Program-made: the position numbers and the translations under genes
Notes under the pieces: model-generated
The model's database searches: none
What the model was told of the DNA's origin: nothing
Seen by the model: the letters and a program-made list of their open reading frames with translations, nothing else
Shown here: piece by piece, positions 24,893 through 34,090 of the stretch
Numbering within the stretch: the first letter of the stretch is position 1
Layout of the letters: the number at the start of each line of letters is the position of its first letter
Origin: Scatomorpha sp964367935
Lineage (GTDB): Bacteria; Bacillota; Clostridia; Oscillospirales; Oscillospiraceae
Length of the DNA stretch: 64,000 nucleotides
Reading direction: 5' to 3'
NCBI GenBank assembly: GCA_964367935.1
Contig: CAYIYZ010000002.1
Coordinates: forward strand, 124,001 to 188,000

Positions 24893-25909
24893 ATGTCGGA
24901 AAGTGAGACGGATATGAATAATACAGTGATAACGGAACGTGAGCTGAGACCGATGAACGGGATATTGGGACTACTCTTATGTATAGTGGGGGTGCTCTGC
25001 GGTGTGGGGCTTATTATCACGGCGGCGACCTCGGGCTTGTCGATTTTACTGACGGTAGCTCTCATATTGCTCAGTGTACTTATTATTTTGGTGGCGAGCA
25101 TAGGCTTAGGCGGATTACGTGTGGTACAGCCCAATGAGGCACTGGTGCTTACCCTGTTCGGAAAATACCACGGGACGATAAAAACAGAGGGCTTTTTCAT
25201 GGTGAACCCTTTCTCGGTGGGCGTTAATCCGAATTGTAAGAGCATAACGGAGCAACTCAGTGATGAATTGAATACTGTTAAGGGCAAAAAGGGTTCGGAT
25301 AAGACGACGAGAAAGCAAATATCCTTAAAGACACGTACCTTGCTAAACGACAAGCAGAAGGTCAATGACCTTTTGGGTAACCCGATAATAATCGGAGCGG
25401 TGGTGCTGTGGAGAGTGGAGAACGCCACGGATGCGGTGTTCAAGGTGGAAAATTATATGGATTACTTGTCCACGCAGGCGGATTCGACTATAAGAAATGT
25501 GGCGAGGCTGTACCCCTATGACTTGATGGATGCAGAGGAGAGCGAGACGGAGGCGACCTTGAGGGGAAGCTCACAGCTTGTGGCGGAGCAGATGCGTACG
25601 GAGCTACAGGAGCGAGCAAAAGATGCCGGCATACTCATAGAGGAGGTGCGCATAACGCACTTATCCTACTCGGAGGAGATAGCGGCGGCTATGCTTCAAC
25701 GTCAGCAGGCGACGGCGCTAATATCAGCGAGGCAGAAGATAGTGGACGGTGCTGTGGGCATGGTGAAAATTGCGCTTGAGAAGTTAGGTGAGGACGAGAT
25801 AGTGGTCATGGACGACGAGCGCAAGGCGCAGATGGTCTCGAATTTACTTGTGGTACTGTGCGGTAATAAGGATGCACAGCCCATAGTAAACAGCGGTAGC
25901 ATCTACTGA
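24893..25909 (+). CDS. SPFH-domain (band 7) membrane-associated protein
   Basis: 338 residues if the ATG at 24893 is used; a TTG at 24878 lies inside the palindromic operator and an ATG at 24914 is also possible. No start has a clear ribosome site. Two hydrophobic segments near residues 25-75, then the SPFH core (VVQPNEALVLTLFGKYHGTI, ATDAVFKVENYMDYLSTQADSTIRNVARLYPYD is its central block) and a long Ala/Glu-rich coiled-coil tail (AAAMLQRQQATALISARQKIVDGAV). SPFH proteins oligomerise at membranes and often regulate proteases. The stop codon is followed after 1 nt by the ribbon-helix-helix gene. Confidence 0.9.
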   Translation: MSESETDMNNTVITERELRPMNGILGLLLCIVGVLCGVGLIITAATSGLSILLTVALILLSVLIILVASIGLGGLRVVQPNEALVLTLFGKYHGTIKTEGFFMVNPFSVGVNPNCKSITEQLSDELNTVKGKKGSDKTTRKQISLKTRTLLNDKQKVNDLLGNPIIIGAVVLWRVENATDAVFKVENYMDYLSTQADSTIRNVARLYPYDLMDAEESETEATLRGSSQLVAEQMRTELQERAKDAGILIEEVRITHLSYSEEIAAAMLQRQQATALISARQKIVDGAVGMVKIALEKLGEDEIVVMDDERKAQMVSNLLVVLCGNKDAQPIVNSGSIY

Positions 25910-25910
25910 T

Positions 25911-26171
25911 ATGGCAGGCGAGTATAAGGACAAGACACCTCAGCGTGAGGCGGAGCTTCAGGAGCGATTAGAGAAGATAGAGCGCTTGGAGCAGGACATA
26001 TTAAAGAGGGAAAAGGCACTCAAAGCGAAGGAGGGCGCAAGAAAGCAGATAGTCTTGCGCCTCGCTCCCTCGCTTTGGGACGATATAGCACGCTGGGCGG
26101 AGGAGGATTTCCGCTCCATTAACGGACAGATAGAATACCTCCTAACGGAGGCGGTCAAGAAGAAAAAATAG
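25911..26171 (+). CDS. Arc-like ribbon-helix-helix protein paired with SPFH
   Basis: 86 residues. First half is a charged, Lys/Glu-rich predicted coiled coil; second half KQIVLRLAPSLWDDIARWAEEDFRSINGQIEYLLTEAV has the beta-strand plus two helices of Arc/MetJ-type DNA-binding domains. The junction tga-t-atg shows direct coupling to the SPFH gene. It could bind the palindrome in front of its own operon, or interact with the SPFH protein; neither is proven. Confidence 0.85.
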   Translation: MAGEYKDKTPQREAELQERLEKIERLEQDILKREKALKAKEGARKQIVLRLAPSLWDDIARWAEEDFRSINGQIEYLLTEAVKKKK

Positions 26172-26174
26172 TAA

Positions 26175-26215
26175 AAAGGTACACTCAAAAACATCGAGTG
26201 TACCTTTCGTTTTTG
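26175..26215 (+). terminator. Intrinsic terminator of the SPFH-RHH operon
   Basis: 12-bp stem aaaggtacactc / gagtgtaccttt with a 9-nt loop, then cgttttt. Confidence 0.85.
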
Positions 26216-26243
26216 CTGTAGGGAACGGTCTTGACCGTTCCCT

Positions 26244-26397
26244 ACCATTTTTCTGAGGAAAAATGGTTTTTGTTTCTTATTGTTTATTAGTCGGGGCTGC
26301 GCCCCGAACCCCATTGGGGATTTCGCTTTTGAGAAAAGCGACTTGGGGCTTTGCCCCCAGACCCCACAATTTTTTGAAAAAAATCGAGTAAAACTTT
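26244..26397 (-). repeat. Dispersed repeat family A, copy 2
   Basis: Reverse orientation relative to copy 1: read on the minus strand it begins aagttttactcgatttttttc directly at the TGA of the P-type ATPase gene, then the ggggcaaagcccc, cggggcgcagccccg and accatttttc hairpins. The 3' neighbour relation and orientation match copy 1. Confidence 0.9.
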
Positions 26398-28796
26398 CAA
26401 TGTTTTCGGCGACGCCTCAGCACAAGAGCGTGTATGCGCTCCTGCATGAAATGCACAAACTGTAACACAGGTATGGCGAGACAAGAGAAAACGCCGAGCA
26501 GTAACAGACCCTGCATGTCCAAGCTGTCGAGTGAGAAAAACCAAGGGATATAAGCGGTGATGAGGAAAATGGAAGCGGACAGAGAAAGCATAAGCAAGAG
26601 CCTCAGCCTGTTGTACGGCACACACAGGCGATGGATAATGATAAGCCCCACAACCGCCATAACCAAAGCGCAAACCGCGCTGACGGTGGCGGAAGATACA
26701 TTGAAGAAAAAGCCAAAGACCACAAGACCGATGACAAGCAGAATGTCCGTAATACCGCCGGGAATGGCAGAGTACATGACATTTTTGAGAAAACTACCCT
26801 GTACAAGTCTCTCATTTTTCTCCATGGCGAGCACAAAGCCGGGTATACCTATGGTCATGGTGCTGACAAGACTCATTTGCCCTGCTGTAATGGGGAAGGG
26901 TACAGAGAATAAAAGCGATAAGATGGCGACGACAAAGGAGAAGATGTTTTTAACGAGAAACAGTGAGGCGGTGCGTTGTATGTTGTTGATAACACGCCGA
27001 CCCTCGGCAACCACGGACGGCAGACAAGAGAAGTCGGAGTCGAGTAAAACGAGGTTAGAGACCTGATAGGAAGCGTCACTGCCCGACGCCATGGCTATGC
27101 TGCAATCTGCCTCCTTGAGTGCTAAAATGTCGTTTACCCCGTCGCCTGTCATGGCCACAGTGTGTCCGTTTAACTTCAGAGCCTTGATGAGCTCACGCTT
27201 TTGCTCGGGACTTACACGTCCGAAGACGGTGTAGCGAGTGGCGGCGTCGTGTAAAAGATCGATGGTATTGAGCTTGCGTGCGTCGATGAAGTTATCCGCA
27301 TCAGGTATGCCGGCAGAGTGAGCGACAGCGCAGACCGAAAGGGGACTGTCGCCCGAAATAACTTTAATTTTCACGCCCTGAGCCTCGAAGAAATCGAAGG
27401 TCTCACGGGCGTTTTCTCGCACGGCATTGGAGAGTAAAATGAAAGCGAGGGCCTCGGGGCTGCCGATTAGACTGCCGTCCTCGGTGACATTGGCGACACG
27501 TGCCATAATGAGAACACGTCGCCCTTGTGTGCTGTGTGCATTAATCTGCGCCTCGAAACCACTGTGCTCGCCTAAAATTATTTCCGGTGCACCGAGCACA
27601 TAATGCGTATCCTTAAAACTCACAGCGGAATACTTGAGCTTGGAGCTAAATTCGAGCACCTGAGTAGCGGTACGAGTGGAGTCTAGGGTGAAGTGGTGAC
27701 GCAAAGCGGACATAGTATCATTTTCCGTGCTTTGTGCTGCAAGGTAGTCTGCCATGAGAGCGTCAAACTGTTCCCAAGAACAACGCTCAGTAGCGAGTAA
27801 AACGACGTCCTCGACACTCATGTGATTTTCCGTAATCGTACCCGTTTTATCGAGACAGAGCACATCGACACGGGCTAAAGTCTCTATGCTTGACATGCTG
27901 TGAACGAGGGTATCTTTCCGGGCAAGCCGTACAACGCTTGCCATAAGCGCCATGCTTGTAAGAAGATACAGCCCCTGCGGTATCATGCCGATTAGGGCGG
28001 CGACCGTGCCGACAACGCCTTGCTCTATGCTCTGTTCCAGCCACAGGATCTCTTTAAGTGCCATGAGTATGCCGAGCGGAACAATAAGTATGCCTATGAC
28101 TTTGACGAGTTTGTCGAGACTTTTCATCATGCCAGATTTTTCAGAGCGATTTTGCTCCTTTGCTTTAAGTGTAATTTTAGCGGCATAGCTCTCTGCGCCT
28201 ACCTTAGTAAGTTGGGCACGGCATTCACCCGACACGATAAAACTGCCGGAGAGAAGGTAATCCCCGACATTCTTTTGTATTTCATCAGCCTCTCCCGTGA
28301 TGAGCGCCTCGTTAACGGAGCAGCGCCCTCTGAGAATAAGGGCATCGGCGTAAATTTGGTTACCAGTTTTGAAAATAGCTACCTCGTCACGTACAACATT
28401 GTCTGTGGGCAGTGAAATCTCACAGCCGTCTCTAACGACGAGAGCGCGTGGGGCGTTGACGAGCGTGAGCTTGTCAAGGGTGCGCTTGGCTCGTATTTCC
28501 TGAAAGATTCCAATGCCGATGTTGGCGAAGACTACACCCAAAAAGAGCGCATCACGCCAAGAGCCGACGAGTATAACACAAGCGGCAAGAGCAAAAAAGA
28601 GAATGTTGAAGAAGGTAAGCACGTTATCCCGCACTATATCACCGACTGACTTTCCGGGTGACTCTACAGGCAAATTTAAAAGGCCGGCATCGGTACGGAT
28701 TTTGACTTGCTGATCGTTGAGTCCGATAGCGGGGTCGACGGTAATTGCTACTATTTCTTCGACATTAATGTTAGGTTTAGAAGTATTATTGTCCAT
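26397..28796 (-). CDS. P-type cation ATPase, CtpE-like
   Basis: 799 residues. Phosphorylation motif DKTGT with Asp316, TGES-equivalent ITGEADE, hinge MTGDGVNDILALKEAD, and paired helices on both sides. The membrane motif GMIPQGLYLLTS and the short C-terminus (four helices) match the CtpE/YfgQ-type group, linked to Ca2+ uptake in mycobacteria. It lacks heavy-metal CPx and HMA features. The ATG is 6 nt after a TAAAAT box with no ribosome site. Its stop codon forms the first bases of repeat copy 2. Confidence 0.88.
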   Translation of the reverse strand: MDNNTSKPNINVEEIVAITVDPAIGLNDQQVKIRTDAGLLNLPVESPGKSVGDIVRDNVLTFFNILFFALAACVILVGSWRDALFLGVVFANIGIGIFQEIRAKRTLDKLTLVNAPRALVVRDGCEISLPTDNVVRDEVAIFKTGNQIYADALILRGRCSVNEALITGEADEIQKNVGDYLLSGSFIVSGECRAQLTKVGAESYAAKITLKAKEQNRSEKSGMMKSLDKLVKVIGILIVPLGILMALKEILWLEQSIEQGVVGTVAALIGMIPQGLYLLTSMALMASVVRLARKDTLVHSMSSIETLARVDVLCLDKTGTITENHMSVEDVVLLATERCSWEQFDALMADYLAAQSTENDTMSALRHHFTLDSTRTATQVLEFSSKLKYSAVSFKDTHYVLGAPEIILGEHSGFEAQINAHSTQGRRVLIMARVANVTEDGSLIGSPEALAFILLSNAVRENARETFDFFEAQGVKIKVISGDSPLSVCAVAHSAGIPDADNFIDARKLNTIDLLHDAATRYTVFGRVSPEQKRELIKALKLNGHTVAMTGDGVNDILALKEADCSIAMASGSDASYQVSNLVLLDSDFSCLPSVVAEGRRVINNIQRTASLFLVKNIFSFVVAILSLLFSVPFPITAGQMSLVSTMTIGIPGFVLAMEKNERLVQGSFLKNVMYSAIPGGITDILLVIGLVVFGFFFNVSSATVSAVCALVMAVVGLIIIHRLCVPYNRLRLLLMLSLSASIFLITAYIPWFFSLDSLDMQGLLLLGVFSCLAIPVLQFVHFMQERIHALVLRRRRKH

Positions 28797-28802
28797 GGCA
28801 TG

Positions 28803-28811
28803 ATTTTATCA
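28803..28811 (-). promoter_or_regulatory. Extended -10 promoter of the CtpE-like gene, leaderless arrangement
   Basis: Minus strand TGA-TAAAAT (TGn extended -10), then 6 nt to the ATG at 28796. No good -35 is seen at 17 bp. Confidence 0.55.
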
Positions 28812-28822
28812 CAAAATGTACT

Positions 28823-28841
28823 AATTTAGTATAGCTAAATT
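28823..28841. promoter_or_regulatory. Operator-like inverted repeat upstream of the CtpE-like gene
   Basis: Perfect aatttag-5 nt-ctaaatt, lying where the -35 box would be relative to the -10 at 28803-28808. The rest of 28842-29008 is A/T-rich with no other recognisable signal. Confidence 0.4.
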
Positions 28842-29008
28842 GTAAATTAGAGGTATAGCGTGTGAGATTACGCAGTCGAAAAATGTAGAAAATAATATAT
28901 GATATAGAAATACATAGCATAAAATGGATATATATTTACAAAAAATACATAAATTTCGATTTAATTCGCTGAATTTTCATTTGTATTTAACGATTATTTT
29001 AAATACTG

Positions 29009-29037
29009 TTGACTTAAAACTGAAAAATGATTATAAT
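29009..29037 (+). promoter_or_regulatory. Promoter of the TPR-ridA-opp operon
   Basis: TTGACT, 17-bp spacer, TATAAT; about 48 bp before the ATG at 29085, which has gaaagggga upstream. Confidence 0.78.
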
Positions 29038-29084
29038 TTCAATAATGAAAAATCGTATATGATATATAAGAAAGGGGAAGGAAA

Positions 29085-29894
29085 ATGAACTACGTTTACA
29101 ATGAGCAGAGAAATGAGGAGATGCGTCATATCCTGATGATGCAGCCGACGGTTGAAGAGTCGCGCAAGAAGATTGAGGAGGATGAGTCAGATCCGAGGGC
29201 GTGGTACGAGTATGCGACAGCCTTGGGACTGGAGGCGCGTTATGATGAGTGCATAGAGGCGTATTCGCACGGTATAGCGTGTAACCCCTTTTACGCACCA
29301 AACTATTTTGGTAGGGGACGTAAGCTAAACTACACAGGTCGTTACTGGGCAGCGGTTGCGGACTTCACTATGGCGATTTCATTGGATAGCATGAACTGGA
29401 CATATTGGTACTATAGGGCAACTACTCAGAACTTGGCAGGTTACATAGAGGAGTCTATAGAAGATTTCCGTCAGTGCATTAAGTATACAGCACCGCATGA
29501 GCATTACCCCTTGGTACACTGGATATACACATCATATATAGAGATAGGTAAGTTTGAAGAAGCTAAGGCTGCTTTGGAGCTGACAGATTGTTCAGCTGTT
29601 GCACCTCAGATGGATTACGGATACTGCCGTTCGGTACAGCTTTATAAGGGCATAGTAAAGCCTGAGGAGTTTATAGATATACCGGCGATGGAGAAAGCGG
29701 TACTTCCCAGAGAGCGCAGGGTAGAGTTAGAGCTAAACGGCATGTACTACGGTCTTTATAATTTCTGGACCTTGCACGGTGATGCTGAAAAGGCGAAGGA
29801 TGCTTTGATAGAGCTACAGAAGGTGCAATATGACGGTGCGTTTGGAAATACTAAGGGTATGGCGATAGCTAAGAAGCTCGGCATAGTGGAATAG
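29085..29894 (+). CDS. TPR-repeat protein
   Basis: 269 residues, cytoplasmic (no signal or membrane segment). Three or four tetratricopeptide units between residues 35 and 160: PRAWYEYATALGLEARYDECIEAYSHGIACNP, then NYFGRGRKLNYTGRYWAAVADFTMAISLD. The second half is helical with no known domain. It opens the operon with ridA and the oligopeptide transporter, 9 bp before ridA. Specific role unknown; a scaffold or adaptor function is an inference from the fold. Confidence 0.75.
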   Translation: MNYVYNEQRNEEMRHILMMQPTVEESRKKIEEDESDPRAWYEYATALGLEARYDECIEAYSHGIACNPFYAPNYFGRGRKLNYTGRYWAAVADFTMAISLDSMNWTYWYYRATTQNLAGYIEESIEDFRQCIKYTAPHEHYPLVHWIYTSYIEIGKFEEAKAALELTDCSAVAPQMDYGYCRSVQLYKGIVKPEEFIDIPAMEKAVLPRERRVELELNGMYYGLYNFWTLHGDAEKAKDALIELQKVQYDGAFGNTKGMAIAKKLGIVE

Positions 29895-29903
29895 GAGAGA
29901 ATC

Positions 29904-30248
29904 ATGATAGAGAGAATAGACCCGGGCTCGACATTTTCGAGGGCTGTGAAGCATAACGGTATTTTGTATTTTTGCGGGCATGTTGATGGCAAAAAGTCAC
30001 CGACCATAGCAGAGCAGACAAAGAATCTTTGCGAGCGCTATGAAGAGTTACTGATAGAGCACGGAAGTGACAAAGACCACATGCTTTTTGTAAGCATACA
30101 TATAGCGGATCTTTCGTTAAAAGATGAAATGAATGCGGTGTGGGATAAGTGGCTGACCCCTGGTAAGGCACCTGCACGAGTTTGTGTAGAGGCGAAGATC
30201 CCGGAGGGCTATTTGTTGGAGATGACTGTAACGGCGGCGGTGAAGTAA
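29904..30248 (+). CDS. RidA-family enamine/imine deaminase
   Basis: 114 residues, normal for the YjgF/YER057c/UK114 family. The conserved Arg that binds the carboxylate is in PARVCVEAKIP and the C-terminal Glu in YLLEMTVTA. RidA hydrolyses reactive enamines/imines from amino-acid metabolism. Placement between a TPR gene and peptide permeases points to a role linked to the imported compound. Confidence 0.9.
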   Translation: MIERIDPGSTFSRAVKHNGILYFCGHVDGKKSPTIAEQTKNLCERYEELLIEHGSDKDHMLFVSIHIADLSLKDEMNAVWDKWLTPGKAPARVCVEAKIPEGYLLEMTVTAAVK

Positions 30249-30281
30249 GTTACGGTCACAGTATAGTTGAGGAGAATTAAC

Positions 30282-31223
30282 ATGTTGAAGTATGGTATCA
30301 AGCGAATTCTTCAAATAATACCGACTCTCTTGATAGTCTCGATAATAGTGTTTTTAATGGTTCGAGTGTTTGTGCCGGGCGATCCGATAACTTTGTTGTA
30401 CGGAGTGTCGGAAAGTGGTGGCGCAAGTGAGGAGTATTTAGATCAGATGCGAGATCATTATGGTCTGAATGATCCTTTGCCCGTGCAGTATTTTAATTGG
30501 ATATCAAATTTTGTGCAGGGCGACATGGGAACTTCTTTATTTACACATAAGACCATAGCACAAGAGCTTACGAATCGTTATCCGTTGACTGTGACATTAG
30601 CGCTTTACGGTACGCTTGTAGGCTCTGTGATAGGCGTAATATTCGGGATGATAGCGGCGGTAAATCATAATAAGTTTGGCGACAATGTGGTAATGGTAAT
30701 ATCAATGTTAGCGGTGTCGGTTCCATCATTCTTTTTGGCGATGCTGTTGATGCTCTTGTTTACATTACACTGGGGCTTGTTACCGAGTCTAAGCTTGGGG
30801 ATGACGAGTTGGGAGCAAGCGGTGCTACCTATCATGACATTGGGCTTGGGTGCAGTGGGAATGATAGCGAGGACGACACGTTCCTCGATGCTTGATGTAA
30901 TAAATCAAGATTATATCAGGACGGCTAAGGCGTATGACATACCAAAGATAAAGATAGTGTGTAAATATGCCTTCAAGAATGCGCTAATACCGGTACTGAC
31001 GGCAATAGGACTACGATTTGGCGCTTTATTGGCGGGCGCGGCATTGGTGGAGGCGATATTCTCGATAAACGGAGTGGGCAGCTTCCTTGTAGACAGCGTT
31101 TCAAAGCTTGACTACCCTGCGATAGAGAGTACAGTCTTAGTGCTAGCAGTATCATTTATACTGGTGAATACTGTAGTGGATATTTTATATGCATTTGTCG
31201 ACCCGAGAGTCAAATTAAGCTGA
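30282..31223 (+). CDS. Oligopeptide/dipeptide ABC transporter permease (DppB/OppB type)
   Basis: 313 residues from the ATG at 30282 (gaggag upstream; the TTG at 30267 overlaps that site). Six hydrophobic helices; the N-terminal KRILQIIPTLLIVSIIVFLMVR and the EAA-loop region DYIRTAKAYDIPKIKIVCKYAFKNALIPV are typical of DppB. Forms a heterodimer with the next gene's product. Confidence 0.93.
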   Translation: MLKYGIKRILQIIPTLLIVSIIVFLMVRVFVPGDPITLLYGVSESGGASEEYLDQMRDHYGLNDPLPVQYFNWISNFVQGDMGTSLFTHKTIAQELTNRYPLTVTLALYGTLVGSVIGVIFGMIAAVNHNKFGDNVVMVISMLAVSVPSFFLAMLLMLLFTLHWGLLPSLSLGMTSWEQAVLPIMTLGLGAVGMIARTTRSSMLDVINQDYIRTAKAYDIPKIKIVCKYAFKNALIPVLTAIGLRFGALLAGAALVEAIFSINGVGSFLVDSVSKLDYPAIESTVLVLAVSFILVNTVVDILYAFVDPRVKLS

Positions 31224-31237
31224 GGGGGGTCTTTAAC

Positions 31238-32077
31238 ATGAATTCTTCGTTTATGAAAAGGTTTTGTAAGCGCAAAGCCTCTGTTTTGGGACTCATAATA
31301 TTGATCATCTTCTTTTTGATGGCGGTGTTTGGCCCAGCGATCATTACTACAGACCCTTTAGAGCAAAACACGGATATAATCGGTTCTCCACCGAGCGCTG
31401 AGCACATTTTCGGAACAGACTATTTAGGCAGAGATACGTTTACAAGGATAGTGCACGGAGCACGACTTTCACTGTTTATCAGTTTGAGTGGCGTGTTTAT
31501 GGGTTGCTTTGTGGGAATAGTGCTGGGTGTGTGTGCAGGATATTTCGGAGGGATAGTAGACTCTATTATCTCGAGGCTGTTAGATGCGATGCTGGCGTTT
31601 CCGGGCTTGCTGTTGGCGATAGTGATTGTTGCGATTTTGGGCAGTGGAATAACGAATACGATAATAGCGATAGCGGTTTTTGCAGTACCGTCAATAGCTC
31701 GAATGGTACGAGGCGTAGTAGTGTCGGGCAAAAGTGCACAGTTTATAGATGCAGCGCGAGTAATGGGCGCTTCTGACTTTAGGATAATAGTGACGCATAT
31801 CCTCCCGAATGCGGTGTCACAAATAATAGTAAATGTTACACTGAATTTGGGTACGGCGATATTAACATCATCCTCTCTCTCTTTTTTGGGATTGGGCGTA
31901 AAACCGCCCAGTCCTGAGTGGGGTGCGATGCTCAATAAGGCTAAGGATGTGTTGCGCACAAATCCGTGGGAAGCGATTTTCCCCGGGCTTGCCATAACAC
32001 TTGTGGTTATGAGCTTTAGCTTGGTGGGTGATGGCTTAAGAGATGCGCTAGATCCAAAGCTGAGAAATAGGAGCTAA
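31238..32077 (+). CDS. Oligopeptide/dipeptide ABC transporter permease (DppC/OppC type)
   Basis: 279 residues, one N-terminal helix with GLIILIIFFLMAVFGP and five more. HIFGTDYLGRDTFTRIVHGARLS and the EAA loop AARVMGASDFRIIVTHILPN are DppC signatures. Second permease half; 14 bp behind dppB. Confidence 0.93.
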   Translation: MNSSFMKRFCKRKASVLGLIILIIFFLMAVFGPAIITTDPLEQNTDIIGSPPSAEHIFGTDYLGRDTFTRIVHGARLSLFISLSGVFMGCFVGIVLGVCAGYFGGIVDSIISRLLDAMLAFPGLLLAIVIVAILGSGITNTIIAIAVFAVPSIARMVRGVVVSGKSAQFIDAARVMGASDFRIIVTHILPNAVSQIIVNVTLNLGTAILTSSSLSFLGLGVKPPSPEWGAMLNKAKDVLRTNPWEAIFPGLAITLVVMSFSLVGDGLRDALDPKLRNRS

Positions 32078-32082
32078 GTGCT

Positions 32083-33069
32083 ATGGAAAAGATATTAGAG
32101 GTAAAGAATCTCAAGACATACTTTAATAGCGATAGAGGAATGGTGCCGGCAGTAGACGGTCTTGATTTTTCATTGAGCAAGGGCGAGACTTTGGCGATAG
32201 TGGGAGAGTCAGGTTGCGGAAAGAGTGTGACATCTCTGTCGATATTGCGTATAGTCCCAGACCCGCCAGGAAAGATAATAGACGGTGAGATATTGTATGA
32301 TGGCAGTGATCTACTTAAGCGTAGTGAGCGAGAGATGCGTTCGGTGCGTGGAAGTAAGATATCTATGATATTCCAAGAGCCACTGACATCGCTAAATCCC
32401 GTGTTTACTATAGGTCAGCAGATATGCGATATTATAAGGTTGCATAGGAAAGTGAAGCAGAAAGAGGCACGTGCGATAGCTTTAGATATGCTGGAGCAGG
32501 TAAAAATAGCGTCACCGGAGCAGGTGATAGACAATTATCCGCATCAGTTATCCGGCGGCATGAGACAGAGAGTCATGATAGCTATGGCCTTGGCTTGTGA
32601 GCCTGATATCCTCATAGCAGATGAGCCTACTACAGCTTTGGATGTTACGATACAGGCGCAGATAATGCAGTTGCTAATGGAATTAAAGAAGCAACGAAAG
32701 ACTTCGATAATACTGATTACGCATGACTTGGGCGTGGTAGCGTCTGTTGCGGAAAACGTAATGGTAATGTATGCGGGTCAGGCGGTGGAGTACGGCGATG
32801 TAAAGAGCATATTCCAAGCACCCTTGCATCCATATACGGTCGGCCTACTGAAGTCCATTCCGATAATCGGAGACCATAGGGATGAGCTTTACAGTATAGA
32901 CGGCAATATACCGAACCCTAAGGATTATCCTAAGGGCTGCAGATTTTCACCACGTTGTCCTGAGGCTATTGAGCGGTGTAAGAGCGAGTTGCCACCTATA
33001 TTTGATATGGGTGAGGGAAGACGAGTGCGTTGTTTTAAGTATAGTGGAGGTGAGAGTGATGAGGGATAA
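32083..33069 (+). CDS. Oligopeptide ABC transporter ATPase (DppD type)
   Basis: 328 residues. Walker A GESGCGKS, signature LSGGMRQRV, Walker B LIADEPTTALDVT, and the C-terminal Cys-containing oligopeptide region (PKGCRFSPRCPEAIERC) that binds an Fe-S cluster in DppD/OppD. Five bp behind dppC. Confidence 0.94.
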   Translation: MEKILEVKNLKTYFNSDRGMVPAVDGLDFSLSKGETLAIVGESGCGKSVTSLSILRIVPDPPGKIIDGEILYDGSDLLKRSEREMRSVRGSKISMIFQEPLTSLNPVFTIGQQICDIIRLHRKVKQKEARAIALDMLEQVKIASPEQVIDNYPHQLSGGMRQRVMIAMALACEPDILIADEPTTALDVTIQAQIMQLLMELKKQRKTSIILITHDLGVVASVAENVMVMYAGQAVEYGDVKSIFQAPLHPYTVGLLKSIPIIGDHRDELYSIDGNIPNPKDYPKGCRFSPRCPEAIERCKSELPPIFDMGEGRRVRCFKYSGGESDEG

Positions 33070-34048
33070 GATTCTTGAACTTGTTGACCTCAAGGTACAC
33101 TATGCGGTAAAGGACAAGAGTATAATACCAAAAAAGCAGTTTGTTAAGGCTGTGGACGGAATAAACTTGAGTGTGTATCGTGGCGAGGCGTTCGGCATAG
33201 TCGGAGAATCCGGCTGTGGCAAGTCGACTACGGGACATGCTATCGTGGGACTGCTAAAGCCTACAGAAGGAGATATACTGTTTAACGGTGAGTCTATAGC
33301 CGGACGCAGTCGCTTACGAGATAAGGAGCAGGCAAAGAAGATACAGATAATATTTCAGGACCCATATTCTTCACTTGATACACGATTTACAGTCGGCAGG
33401 AGCATAAGAGAGCCACTCGATGTACATAAGGTCGGCACTATGGCGGAGCGCAATAAGAAGGTCGAGCAGCTTATGGGCGAGGTAGGTCTTAACAAGGAGC
33501 AGGTGACGAGGTTTCCACATGAGTTTTCGGGCGGGCAGAGACAGAGAATAGGCATAGCACGAGCGCTTGCTCTAAGTCCGGAACTTATTGTTTGTGACGA
33601 GCCTGTATCTGCGCTCGATGTATCAATTCAGGCGCAAATATTAAATTTGATGAAAGAGTTGAAGAATAGTCATAATCTAACTTATATCTTTATCTCTCAC
33701 AATTTAAGTGTGGTGCATCATCTGTGCGACAGGATAGCGGTAATGTACTTGGGTAACATAGTTGAGTTATCCGATAAGAAGGGTATATTTGAAAATCCTC
33801 AGCATCCGTATACGCGGGCGTTGTTGGAGGCTATACCTGTACCGGATCCGACAAAAGAGGCTATGAAAGCTGAACTTGAAGGAGATGTCCCCAGTCCGTT
33901 GAATCCACCTGTCGGTTGTTGTTTTTCGACGAGATGCAAATTTGCAACGGACATATGCAAAAAGGAACGTCCCGTGATAGAAGAAATTTATGATGGGCAT
34001 AGCGTAGCCTGTCATCTCATGCCGTATAAGGGGCAGGGGAGTGAATAG
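33059..34048 (+). CDS. Oligopeptide ABC transporter ATPase (DppF type)
   Basis: 329 residues from the ATG at 33059 (ggaggt 7 nt before it); the frame open to 32969 lies inside dppD. Walker A GESGCGKS, signature FSGGQRQRI, Walker B IVCDEPVSALDVS and a C-terminal CCFSTRCKFATDIC oligopeptide-binding Cys cluster. Overlaps dppD by 11 bp. Confidence 0.94.
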   Translation: MRDKILELVDLKVHYAVKDKSIIPKKQFVKAVDGINLSVYRGEAFGIVGESGCGKSTTGHAIVGLLKPTEGDILFNGESIAGRSRLRDKEQAKKIQIIFQDPYSSLDTRFTVGRSIREPLDVHKVGTMAERNKKVEQLMGEVGLNKEQVTRFPHEFSGGQRQRIGIARALALSPELIVCDEPVSALDVSIQAQILNLMKELKNSHNLTYIFISHNLSVVHHLCDRIAVMYLGNIVELSDKKGIFENPQHPYTRALLEAIPVPDPTKEAMKAELEGDVPSPLNPPVGCCFSTRCKFATDICKKERPVIEEIYDGHSVACHLMPYKGQGSE

Positions 34049-34090
34049 TGTTTTCAATTAAATTGAAATAAAAAATAGGGAGGAAGAAAA

